A stretch of DNA of 64,000 bases from G020354785 sp964521285. GTDB lineage: Bacteria > Bacteroidota > Bacteroidia > Bacteroidales > UBA10428. Both the position numbers and the translations under genes were made by a program. Shown in pieces: positions 52,772 through 60,560 of the stretch. Positions within the stretch are counted from its first letter, which is position 1. Every line of letters begins with the position of its first letter. The stretch is taken from assembly GCA_964521285.1 (NCBI GenBank), contig CAZFQS010000006.1, positions 1-64,000 of the forward strand, read 5' to 3'. The notes beneath the pieces were generated by a model. It did no database searches. It worked only from the letters and a program-made list of their open reading frames with translations, and had not been told where the DNA came from.

Positions 52772-54493
52772 TTACCAGGTTAGCTTTAGAAAAGAAACTC
52801 CCTGCCGGGGCAGTGAAAATTTAATGAATGCAGAACAGTTTTCAGTCTCAATCCATTCGGGCGAAGTCAGCAATTGCAGTTGCCCTGCTCTTTCGAGTTG
52901 TTTATATTGCTCATGATCGACCTTCTGCGGTCTGCCCATCTTTTTCCATGCTTCAAAAGAATTGCTGAATTCATTGTCGATGCGGTAATGGTGAATCAAA
53001 ATTTTTTCTTCGGGTAATCCCATAATCTTTAATTCAATTACTGATTCCTCTGCAGGCAGGTCGTCATCATGATAGTTCCACACCATAATGCCCGCTGAAT
53101 TATTGCCGGCAGCAGCAAGGGCATTAATATCAGGTAGTTCTCCTTTCACGCCCCTTTCAATTACTTCTCCGGCTGTGAAAGCATTTTCAGATTTTGTTTC
53201 CACCCTGTTACCGTCCATCATTCCGAACAACCTGAACACATTAAGCACAGGCTTATCAACTCCATTTGTGGCCAGTGAGCGAAATCCATCGAACCAGTCC
53301 TGGTCTTCAAATTCAAAAGACCAGCTTAAAACACCCTGAAGATTTACTTCATATTTATCCATCAGTTCATAAATTTTTGCAAAGGAAGAGGCAGTATAGC
53401 TGGAGTACATTGTACCGTTTCTGTAAGCATTTTGCGGATTGGTTTTTTCCGAGCATGCCGCACAACCTTCAGGATCACATTCTCCAATAATAATTGGAAT
53501 ACCCTTTAATTCCGGAAAAGAACCTACAGCTTCAAATCCTTTTGCTATATCATTTAGTTGCGTACCCATATTCATCTGCACATGGTTATCAATAACTTCT
53601 GGTCCGCCTTTTGCATGAAATGCTATGAATTCCAAAGGCGAGCCCTTTTCCCCGGTGACATAGTTTTTGCCGTTAAGGCAATGCAGCAAAAATTGTGTGA
53701 GGTAAGTATAGGCATCTTCCCGGCCCGGACCAGTGGTATGGGGCCCGCCGACAATACATTGCGGACATGCTCTTTTTACAGCATCTGCAGTGTAATCGTA
53801 AAGTTTACAATATTCTTCAAAGGTGCCTGACCAGTAGCTTATATTAGGCTCATTCCATGGTTCCCACAACCAGGTTTTTACTTCTTCTTCTCCGTATCTT
53901 TCAATACTATGCGTAACCCACTGGTATACAAGTTCTGCCCATTTATTATAATCCTTTGGCGGATATGTCCATCCCGTATAAATATTATTATAAGGCTGAT
54001 CAATATTCCAGATATGCCTGTATGGCTTAGGATTGGAAGATAAGGCTTCCGGCATGAAACCGATCTCAACAAGCGGCTTCATTCCCCTTTGTATGTAAGT
54101 ATCGAAAATTTTGTCAATAATGGTCCAGTTATAGACCGGCATTCCTGCGTTATCTTCAGTATAGGCATTTGTTGAACCCCACTTAAGTGCAGGAGTCCCG
54201 TCTCCTGAAGTAAGCAGATTGTGTGTTCGTATAAATACAGGGACAGGGCTTAAACTGGAAATTTCGGTAAGAAGTTTTTTGCCATTCTTCATATAGGTAT
54301 AGTTGGGCTCGTCATAACCAAAATATGCCCAGAAAGGTTTCACAGGTCCGGTTATTTTAGAGACATTAACAGTTATGCTTACTGTGTCGGGCTGAGAAAA
54401 TGTATGATTATAACCTGTTAGTAATAATGCAATAAACGCACAGGTATAAAATATTTCTTTAAGCGTGTGTTTAGATATATTGATTTTTAACAT
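52772..54493 (-). CDS. GH39-like glycoside hydrolase
   Basis: A 573-residue exported protein with a signal peptide (FYTCAFIALLLTGYNHTFS). TIM barrel with acid/base Glu in WLWEPWNEPNISYW and nucleophile Glu in IPIIIGECDPEGC, and a C-terminal beta sandwich (about 460-573), as in GH39 beta-xylosidases. Substrate inferred as xylo- or related glycosides. No T9SS sorting domain, so probably periplasmic. Divergent from the PKD lipoprotein. Confidence 0.87.
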   Translation of the reverse strand: MLKINISKHTLKEIFYTCAFIALLLTGYNHTFSQPDTVSITVNVSKITGPVKPFWAYFGYDEPNYTYMKNGKKLLTEISSLSPVPVFIRTHNLLTSGDGTPALKWGSTNAYTEDNAGMPVYNWTIIDKIFDTYIQRGMKPLVEIGFMPEALSSNPKPYRHIWNIDQPYNNIYTGWTYPPKDYNKWAELVYQWVTHSIERYGEEEVKTWLWEPWNEPNISYWSGTFEEYCKLYDYTADAVKRACPQCIVGGPHTTGPGREDAYTYLTQFLLHCLNGKNYVTGEKGSPLEFIAFHAKGGPEVIDNHVQMNMGTQLNDIAKGFEAVGSFPELKGIPIIIGECDPEGCAACSEKTNPQNAYRNGTMYSSYTASSFAKIYELMDKYEVNLQGVLSWSFEFEDQDWFDGFRSLATNGVDKPVLNVFRLFGMMDGNRVETKSENAFTAGEVIERGVKGELPDINALAAAGNNSAGIMVWNYHDDDLPAEESVIELKIMGLPEEKILIHHYRIDNEFSNSFEAWKKMGRPQKVDHEQYKQLERAGQLQLLTSPEWIETENCSAFIKFSLPRQGVSFLKLTW

Positions 54494-54672
54494 ATTCTTT
54501 TATTTTAAATTGGTTTCAATGTCGTTAATAATATTTATCTATTGAAAATAATTATTTTGTCCCGGCCAAATATTAGTTTGTGCCTGTTTTATTTAGGTTT
54601 TACAAATATATTTAATTCTTTGGCACGGTATTTGGATTTGGCATTGTAAGTAATCATAAAATATCAGAACTC

Positions 54673-55407
54673 ATGAAAAAATATATACTAATATTAGCTA
54701 TACTACCAATGCTTTTTGCCGGTTGCGAGAAGGAGCCCTATGCAGATTTTTATGCTTCGGAAACATTGGTAGAGATTGATGAAATAATAAATTTTACAAA
54801 TCACTCAATGCATGCCGGCTATTTTGAGTGGGATTTTGGAGATGGTACCATATCAACAAGAATAAATCCCAGTCACCATTACAGTTTTGAAGGTATTTAT
54901 ACAGTATCACTAACTGCATTCAGGGATGACAGGATTTATGACAGGGCATATATGACAATAGAAGTATTGATGCCTACAATGCTTGAAGTTACTGTTTTAG
55001 AATATTTTGATGAATATCCTGTAAGTGATGCAAGTGTTCTTCTGTACTCGAGCCTTTATGACTGGGAACAGCAAACAAATGACATTGTAGAGGGATTTAC
55101 AGATGTAAACGGAATAGTTACGTTTACAGGGATGGATCCCGTATCATACTGGATTGACGTATGGCATGAAAATTATAACAATTACAAGCTGGCAGAGGAA
55201 GATGAATACTGGATAAAGACTTTACCTTTATTAAAGAACAGGTTAAACACTTTTATTGCATACGTTGATGAAGTAGAACCACCGCCACCGGAGAATTTGA
55301 AAAGCACAAGTGTGAAACGCGACAGAAATTTGAACAATTATAAAATAATTAAGATAGAACGTACGTTTAAAGATAAACCTTTACAGGATACCAAAACGCT
55401 TAAGTAG
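54673..55407 (+). CDS. PKD-domain lipoprotein
   Basis: A 244-residue protein with lipobox PMLFAGCEKE. A PKD domain spans about 25-100 (YFEWDFGDGTISTRINPSHHYSFEGIYTVSLTAF), with the WDFGDGT core and the HxY motif. The next region (about 100-215) looks like a carboxypeptidase-like regulatory beta domain (YPVSDASVLLYSS, VNGIVTFTGMDPVSYWIDVWHENY). The tail is basic and polar. Surface or periplasmic binding protein; partner unknown. Followed by a strong terminator. Confidence 0.82.
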   Translation: MKKYILILAILPMLFAGCEKEPYADFYASETLVEIDEIINFTNHSMHAGYFEWDFGDGTISTRINPSHHYSFEGIYTVSLTAFRDDRIYDRAYMTIEVLMPTMLEVTVLEYFDEYPVSDASVLLYSSLYDWEQQTNDIVEGFTDVNGIVTFTGMDPVSYWIDVWHENYNNYKLAEEDEYWIKTLPLLKNRLNTFIAYVDEVEPPPPENLKSTSVKRDRNLNNYKIIKIERTFKDKPLQDTKTLK

Positions 55408-55439
55408 TGGGTTTGTAGCGATTATTTAGTACGGTGAAA

Positions 55440-55472
55440 GGCCGGAGGAGTTATTCTTCCGGCCTTTTTTTT
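55440..55472 (+). terminator. Rho-independent terminator after the PKD lipoprotein gene
   Basis: Hairpin GGCCGGAgG...CtTCCGGCC at 55440-55464 followed by eight Ts (55465-55472), 33 bp past the stop of the PKD lipoprotein gene. Confidence 0.88.
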
Positions 55473-55495
55473 AGCAAGACTATGACAATAAATTA

Positions 55496-55528
55496 TTTGA
55501 CTTGATAAAGTATAAATTTATATATTTG
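55496..55528 (+). promoter_or_regulatory. Probable promoter of the tRNA-Leu pair
   Basis: TTTG at 55496-55499 and TATATTTG at 55521-55528, spaced 21 bp, fits the Bacteroidota consensus. Transcription would begin near 55535, about 87 nt before the first tRNA. Confidence 0.5.
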
Positions 55529-55621
55529 CATTCCGATTCTGTCCGGTTCATTTAATTAATTGCAATACGGACATTATTGAAGAATTTTCTCAATTAGTTT
55601 GCATTTTAGTTGCTTGCTTAT

Positions 55622-55705
55622 GCCGAAGTGGCGAAACTGGTAGACGCGCATGTTTCAGGGACATGTGCCTGCAAAGGCATGAGGGTTCGAGTCCCTCCTT
55701 CGGCA
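55622..55705 (+). tRNA. tRNA-Leu (CAG)
   Basis: 84 nt. Acceptor GCCGAAG pairs with CTTCGGC, discriminator A; anticodon stem CATGT/ACATG encloses TTCAGGG with anticodon CAG (codon CTG); long variable arm GCCTGC..GGC, T-loop GGTTCGAGTCC. The CCA end is not encoded. Type II tRNA with a long variable arm, as expected for leucine. Confidence 0.95.
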
Positions 55706-55734
55706 CTTTTTTAGTTGAAAGCCCAAACTAAATT

Positions 55735-55820
55735 GCCCAGGTGACGGAACTGGTAGACGTGCATGGTTGAGGGCCATGTGTCCGATTAAGGACGTGCAGG
55801 TTCAAGTCCTGTCCTGGGCA
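55735..55820 (+). tRNA. tRNA-Leu (GAG)
   Basis: 86 nt. Acceptor GCCCAGG pairs with CCTGGGC, discriminator A; anticodon stem CATGG/CCATG encloses TTGAGGG, anticodon GAG (codon CTC); variable arm GTCCGATTAAGGAC; T-loop GGTTCAAGTCC. CCA not encoded. It sits 29 bp after the CAG gene, likely in the same transcript, and marks the left edge of the island that follows. Confidence 0.95.
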
Positions 55821-55937
55821 CGGATATAACATTTAAACTCCTGTAGATTAAGAGATTAAATTTAAATGAGTACCCAAAAAAGTACCCAAAAGTAAAATAA
55901 TTTCACTAAAATAGTAATGTGCAAAAACCGGTATCAC

Positions 55938-56107
55938 TGACCACCCTATTCCGGTTTTTGAATCATACTGTTCCGATTTTAATTGACCACCCAATTCCGG
56001 AATTCTGCATTTTATAAAAATCTTATATTCAACACTTTTCATAAAATCCATTAAAATTAAATATTATTATTTTAGAACTGGTCACTTGTTCCGGTTTCTG
56101 GTGGTCA
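55938..56107. mobile_element. Transposon-end-like repeat cluster (IS21-type boxes, no transposase)
   Basis: Three 17-bp boxes TGACCACC-N5-CCGG: direct copies at 55938-55954 and 55984-56000 (16 of 17 identical, 46 bp apart), and an inverted copy at 56091-56107. A weaker box (GGTCACTTGTTCCGG) abuts the third. Repeated transposase-binding boxes at the ends are characteristic of IS21-family elements, and the inverted copy suggests the second end. No istA or istB remains between the ends. The third box lies inside the ATPase reading frame's last codons. Confidence 0.55.
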
Positions 56108-58601
56108 ATGTAACTAGTTTTTCCATCTTAACTTTTGGAGCATCGAAAATCCGGTATGCGAGCAGTTTCAGACGGTCATTCAAGAGGAACCACAGCAGTG
56201 CATAACCCCAGACAAAGAGTGCCCAACCCCAGCCGAGAGGTGTCATAAACAAGCCATAAACGGCTATTAACGTTGCCATAATCTGTGTGCCAACAACGGC
56301 CATCCACAATATACGTGCGGGATGTATGGACCAGAAAGGGCCTCGGGTGCGAGTCAGAAAAATAGTAAGATGTCCAGCTACTGATAGTTTCAGATACATT
56401 AGCGTCTGAATATGCGCACGGTCAAGATGAAAGACGCGCTCACCCAAGTAAAATAAACCGAATGCCGAGATAACCCCGATCACACCCAGTACTGTTGAAA
56501 TGCCCAGCACCATGCGCATATTCCATGCCTCAGGCTGATTTTTATATTTAACCTTATCATACGCAATGGACAGGATAGCTCCATCGTTGAGTAAAGCAAG
56601 CATCACAATCATGACTGCGGTTACCGGGTAAAAGTTAAAAATCAGTATCGACAACGTCATAAACAACAATACGCGTAAAGTCTCCGCAATGCGGTAGATC
56701 GCGTAACTGTTCATACGCTGAAAAATTTTACGACTCTCCTTGATCGCATCAATAATTACCGACAGGCCTGGTGTCATCAACACAATAGACGCTGCTGCAC
56801 GTGCCGCATCCGTTGCATCAGAAACAGCTATGCCACAATCGGCTTTTTTCAGCGCTGGGGCGTCATTCACTCCATCTCCTGTCATCCCGACTATATGGCC
56901 GCGTTTTTGAAGAACATCTACAATATGAAACTTATGTTCGGGGAACACCTGCGCAAAACCATCAGCCTTCTCAATGGACTCAGCCGTTTCCTTGTTCTCT
57001 TGATGTTTCGAATCGCCCAAGCCGCTGGCGTCGAGGATATTTGTGCCCATATCTAGCTTTTTTGCGGTTTCCCTGGCAATGGCCAGTGCATCACCTGTAA
57101 CCATCTTTACCTTCACCCCCATTTGGCTGGCAGTCTCTATAGTTGCCCTTGCATCTACCCGCGGTGGATCGAACAGGGGCAATACTCCAATAAATTTCCA
57201 TTGGCCTTCTCCATCTGCCTGTGCTATGCCCAACGAACGAAAACCACGTTCCGCAAATTCAATAACAGCCTTTTCAACAGCCGTTTTCACCTGTCCGGCA
57301 TTGGCTGACAATTTCAAAATAACTTGCGGTGCACCCTTTGTCACTCTGAACATATTACCGTCAGCAGAATTGATGGTGGCCTCGGTTCGCTTATGCACCG
57401 GATCGAAAGGTTGGAAGTGGATCACCTCATAACCCTTTAACGAATCTTTGTCTTTCAGTCCACCCAGAACGGCCAGATCGATGGTATCGTTATTTTCAGC
57501 CCGCGATGCCAATGCACCATAAAGGATTACTTGTTCAGCTGGGATATTATTCACACTGAAAGGATCGCCAAGAGTAAGTTTATTCTGTGTCAGTGTACCT
57601 GTCTTATCAGCACATAGCATGTCCACTCCAGCTAATTCTTCAATAGCAACTAACTTACTTACAATAGCATTTTTCCTGGCAAGAAGTTGTGCACCAACCG
57701 CCATCGTTATTGACAATACCGTTGGCATAGCAACGGGAATCGCTGCTACGGTCAGCACCAGGGCAAACTGCAAAGTGGTTAGGATTGGATCGCCACGGAT
57801 GATCGCAACAGTAATAATCACCGCTACCAAAGAAATTGCGAGGATAATTAAGTAATTGCCAATCTTTAGTACTGCCTTTTGAAAATGGCTTACGGTATGC
57901 GCTTCCTGCACTAATTGAGCTGTCTTGCCGAAATATGTGTTCGCACCTGTGGCATACACCAATGCATCAATTTCTCCTTGGCGAATGATTGAACCAGAAA
58001 ATACTGCCTCACCCGATTTGTGCGTGGCAGGTAATGACTCTCCCGTTAGGGCAGACTGATCCACTTCTATTGTGTCACCCTCCAGCAAACGTGCGTCTGC
58101 TGGCACAATATCGCCCAAGCGCAAGCGGATAATATCGCCCGGCACCAACTCGCGGGCAGCCGGGTTGACCCACTTCCCATCACGTTTCACGCGTGCTTTG
58201 ACAGCAAGCTTGGCCTTTAATGCATCGATGGCGTTACCCGCTTCGTGTTCTTCCCAGAATCCAACCACTGCGTTAGCAACTAGCAAAATGAGTATGATGA
58301 AAAAATCTGGCCAATGCCTGGCTATTGCTGAAAGGATCACAGCTGCTTCAATCATCCAGGGTATGGGCCCCCAAAAATAGGTAAGGAATTTGAGAAACAC
58401 ATTGGTTTTCCTCTCTTCAAGTTCGTTAGACCCATATTGATTCAGTCGTTTCTCCGCTTCCGCCTGACTGAGACCCTCTGGTGATGTATTTAATTTCTTT
58501 TGCAGTTCCTCCATAGGAAGGGTTTTTAAATCATCTTTTGATTCGGGCTTATTTCCTGGTTTCGATTCGGAAGTTTTGGATTTGTATGTTGAGTATTTCA
58601 T
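56082..58601 (-). CDS. P3A-type plasma-membrane H+-ATPase, probably acquired
   Basis: Proton-exporting P-type ATPase of the fungal/plant and archaeal type, 839 residues. N-terminal cation ATPase domain (NTSPEGLSQAEAEKRLNQYG), A-domain with TGES (DQSALTGESLPATH), membrane segment with LTVAAIPVAMPTVLS, phosphorylation site CADKTGTLTQNK (Asp), and hinge MVTGDALAIA, MTGDGVNDAPALKKADCGIAV. Start ATG 58601 is preferred to a TTG at 58640. Its base composition is visibly higher in G+C than all neighbours. The last residues (TLTTRNRNK) are encoded by the transposon-end box, so the natural C-terminus was probably replaced. Confidence 0.9.
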   Translation of the reverse strand: MKYSTYKSKTSESKPGNKPESKDDLKTLPMEELQKKLNTSPEGLSQAEAEKRLNQYGSNELEERKTNVFLKFLTYFWGPIPWMIEAAVILSAIARHWPDFFIILILLVANAVVGFWEEHEAGNAIDALKAKLAVKARVKRDGKWVNPAARELVPGDIIRLRLGDIVPADARLLEGDTIEVDQSALTGESLPATHKSGEAVFSGSIIRQGEIDALVYATGANTYFGKTAQLVQEAHTVSHFQKAVLKIGNYLIILAISLVAVIITVAIIRGDPILTTLQFALVLTVAAIPVAMPTVLSITMAVGAQLLARKNAIVSKLVAIEELAGVDMLCADKTGTLTQNKLTLGDPFSVNNIPAEQVILYGALASRAENNDTIDLAVLGGLKDKDSLKGYEVIHFQPFDPVHKRTEATINSADGNMFRVTKGAPQVILKLSANAGQVKTAVEKAVIEFAERGFRSLGIAQADGEGQWKFIGVLPLFDPPRVDARATIETASQMGVKVKMVTGDALAIARETAKKLDMGTNILDASGLGDSKHQENKETAESIEKADGFAQVFPEHKFHIVDVLQKRGHIVGMTGDGVNDAPALKKADCGIAVSDATDAARAAASIVLMTPGLSVIIDAIKESRKIFQRMNSYAIYRIAETLRVLLFMTLSILIFNFYPVTAVMIVMLALLNDGAILSIAYDKVKYKNQPEAWNMRMVLGISTVLGVIGVISAFGLFYLGERVFHLDRAHIQTLMYLKLSVAGHLTIFLTRTRGPFWSIHPARILWMAVVGTQIMATLIAVYGLFMTPLGWGWALFVWGYALLWFLLNDRLKLLAYRIFDAPKVKMEKLVTLTTRNRNK

Positions 58602-58648
58602 AATTTGTATACTCCATTTGTTTTGTTTGTAAATCTTCAAAGTGCCGA

Positions 58649-59306
58649 GGACAAAAATTTATGTATTTCCTTAAGTGGTATTAAAATTAGTTTCATTAAT
58701 TAAAATTAAGCAATTTCCTTATTATTTTCCTGCGATAATTCAAGTTTTCTATTCAAATAATTTATTCTTCTTTGCCTTATTGTTCTGTACTTTATTTCTT
58801 TTCTTTGATTTAGTATCTGATAATCCCTTCCAAAATAAACGTCTGCAGGAGTAAGATTATCAAGTGATTCATGATACCTCTCGTTATTGTAATACTCGAT
58901 AAAATCAGCCAGGCTTTTTTTTATCTCGCTGTTCTCAAGCATCATCTCTGCAAGTAAAATCTTTAATCGCTCGTTTTCACGCTTTAGGTTTCCTACCTCA
59001 TCCGAGGTGGCTTCCCTGGTAATGTCTCCCATTAAACGCTTCTTACCAGCCTCTAAAAAGGATTTACTCCAGTTGTAATACAAATTGACATGTATACTTT
59101 CTCTGCGACAAATGGCAGCAATGGATTCCTCCCCTCGAAGACCTTCCAATATGATTCTGATTTTTTCTTCTGCTGTGAATTTACGCCGGGTTTTTCGTTT
59201 TATCTCCCGAACAACTTTTTCCGGATTTTTCTTTTGATTCATGGTGATTTATTTTACGGTTAAAAATTAGTAAAATCACCACTTAATTCATAAATTTATT
59301 TTGTCC
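58649..59306. mobile_element. Internally deleted IS3-family element with inverted ends
   Basis: A 658-bp element. The left end (58649 on) reads GGACAAAAATTTATG and later TTAAGTGGT (58671-58679); the right end, as the reverse complement from 59306, reads GGACAAAATAAATTTATG and TTAAGTGGT (59278-59286 on the plus strand). These imperfect inverted repeats bracket the transposase fragment. No target duplication is seen, so neighbouring sequence has been lost or rearranged. Confidence 0.75.
58706..59242 (-). pseudogene. IS3-family transposase, orfA joined to the end of orfB (DDE core deleted)
   Basis: A 178-residue reading frame. Residues 1-110 are IS3 OrfA: helix-turn-helix RRKFTAEEKIRIILEG and IAAICRRESIHVNLYYNWS, then the leucine zipper LKRENERLKILLAEMMLE. 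From about 112 it switches to the extreme C-terminus of OrfB (ADFIEYYNNERYHESLDNLT, PADVYFGR). The roughly 240 residues between, including all three DDE catalytic residues, are gone, so it cannot transpose by itself. The deletion is in frame. Confidence 0.88.
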
Positions 59307-59584
59307 AACTTACTTTGAAGACACACAATCAAAAGGAATCCTTTCAGATTTATCCTAATCCGGCTAAAAACTTTATAAATTATAAAATTGATAATGAATT
59401 ATTTCCATGGGGATTCAATTATAAAATAATTAATGCCCACGTACAAGTTATAGAAGAAAAAAGTATTGATAACTTTCAGGATGATTTACTCAAAATAGAT
59501 CTGAATAATTATTTGCATGGCATCTACTTTTTAATGCTTTCGAACAAAAAGAGGAATATTATAAGAAAGTTTGTTATTAAATAA
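59294..59584 (+). pseudogene. Orphan type IX secretion sorting domain
   Basis: Reading frame lacking a start codon (first usable codon is TTG at 59315) that encodes only a type A T9SS C-terminal domain: SFQIYPNPAKNFINYK, VIEEKSIDNF and HGIYFLMLSNKKRNIIRKFVIK. It begins within the right end of the IS3 element, so the secreted protein it belonged to has lost its entire N-terminal and catalytic part. No matching N-terminal half is seen within the window. Confidence 0.82.
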
Positions 59585-59595
59585 TTTTGGTTTGA

Positions 59596-60279
59596 TTATT
59601 CATCTTTCTTAAAAAAGCTCTTTATGTTTAATCCAAGAGTTAATCCTATAAACCTGTCACTTAAATTCAATGCCCCGTCACTATAGTTATTCGTTAGTGC
59701 CGGATTAATTTCAAAATCCAGAAAAAAACGCTCGTTAAAATCAATTCCAATCCCCATTAATACGCCTGCTGTCAACTTATTAATATCATTCAGAATATCC
59801 ATAACATCTTCATATAAACCATATTCCTGCCCCTCAAATTCAAATGTTATATCTTCATACTTCAGAAGGTAATCAGTCCTTAGGCCGATAATCAAATACG
59901 GGTTAACAATTTTATTAAACGGAGTTACTTTAAGTCCGGCATTAACTGCAAGATCATGAAATATAACATCCTTTCCCTTAAGTTCAATTTCTTCCTGCTG
60001 CATTACAAAAGATAAATCATTCTTAAATCCTTTCTGAATATATCCTATTTCCGCTCGAATGGACAAAATTTGGTATATATTCTTTTCCAAATTTATGAAA
60101 GCTGCTAGTCCGTATTTATTATCCTTCCAGTCACTCAAATCCGGAAGATCAAGATAATTCCAGTACTGATTTGACAATCCCCCGCCTATTCTGAATCCAA
60201 AACCATCCAGTAGCTGTCCTTTAAGCCAGTATGACGGAATAACCATCAGGCAGAGTATTAAATAATATTTTATTTTCAT
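59596..60279 (-). CDS. Outer-membrane beta-barrel (porin-like) protein
   Basis: A 227-residue protein starting at ATG 60279 (signal peptide MKIKYYLILCLMVIPSYWLKGQ); the ATG at 60369 would add 30 residues with no signal. Mature part shows alternating strands typical of OMP_b-brl/PorT-like barrels: GFGFRIGGGLSNQYW, YGLAAFINLEKNI, SIRAEIGYIQKGF, YLIIGLRTDYLL, AGVLMGIGIDF, FIGLTLGLNIKSFF. Function unknown. The stop lies 12 bp from the orphan sorting domain's stop, convergent. Confidence 0.75.
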   Translation of the reverse strand: MKIKYYLILCLMVIPSYWLKGQLLDGFGFRIGGGLSNQYWNYLDLPDLSDWKDNKYGLAAFINLEKNIYQILSIRAEIGYIQKGFKNDLSFVMQQEEIELKGKDVIFHDLAVNAGLKVTPFNKIVNPYLIIGLRTDYLLKYEDITFEFEGQEYGLYEDVMDILNDINKLTAGVLMGIGIDFNERFFLDFEINPALTNNYSDGALNLSDRFIGLTLGLNIKSFFKKDE

Positions 60280-60527
60280 ACCTTCTTTTTTCTTAGTATT
60301 TAATATTTGTGACTCTTCAGAACATCCTGACTTATTTCTGTAAAAATAAATATAGTAACAATTTTTCAAATTAGTTATAAATTATCTCAAAGTCAATTTT
60401 ATTTATGTAAAATTTTGATGTTTATGTTTGACGATACCGGACTTTGAAACGGGCATTTCGGGATTCTTACAGACTTTAGTATGCAACGAGCAGTCTGAGC
60501 GGTTTTTTTATGTCTCTGATAAGTTAG

Positions 60528-60535
60528 TATATTTG
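60528..60535 (+). promoter_or_regulatory. Probable -7 box for threonine aldolase
   Basis: TATATTTG matches TAnnTTTG, 25 bp before the ATG at 60561. The T-run at 60503-60509 occupies the -33 region. A strong AAGGAGG Shine-Dalgarno lies between box and start. Confidence 0.45.
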
Positions 60536-60547
60536 TTTTCATTAAAA

Positions 60548-60554
60548 AGGAGGC
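60548..60554 (+). promoter_or_regulatory. Strong Shine-Dalgarno site of threonine aldolase
   Basis: AAGGAGG, 6-7 nt before the ATG at 60561. Decides the start. Unusual in this phylum, where such sites are rare. Confidence 0.75.
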
Positions 60555-60560
60555 TTAGTC

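Larger units (their letters stand above)
60280..60560. other. 281-bp region between barrel protein and threonine aldolase
   Basis: Contains a GC-richer patch at about 60431-60500 with a hairpin CAGACT/AGTCTG (60470-60497) and a following T-run (60503-60509), which could terminate plus-strand transcription, and a candidate promoter at 60528-60535. No gene seen. Confidence 0.45.

Noticed and set aside
55735..55860. tRNA-Leu(GAG) 3' end as an integration att site
   Set aside because: No second copy of the tRNA 3' end at the right edge of the island, and no integrase; the island is better explained by transposition. A short direct repeat AGTACCCAAAA at about 55867-55890 was noted but is not supported as an att core.
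55848..56051. 67-codon minus-strand frame between tRNA-Leu and the H+-ATPase
   Set aside because: Lies across the transposon-end boxes and has no protein-like pattern.
57043..57432. 129-codon plus-strand frame
   Set aside because: Antisense to the H+-ATPase, a product of its higher G+C content.
60431..60560. Open frame TIPDFETGISGFLQ...
   Set aside because: No start codon and no family match; ends at a stop just past the aldolase start.
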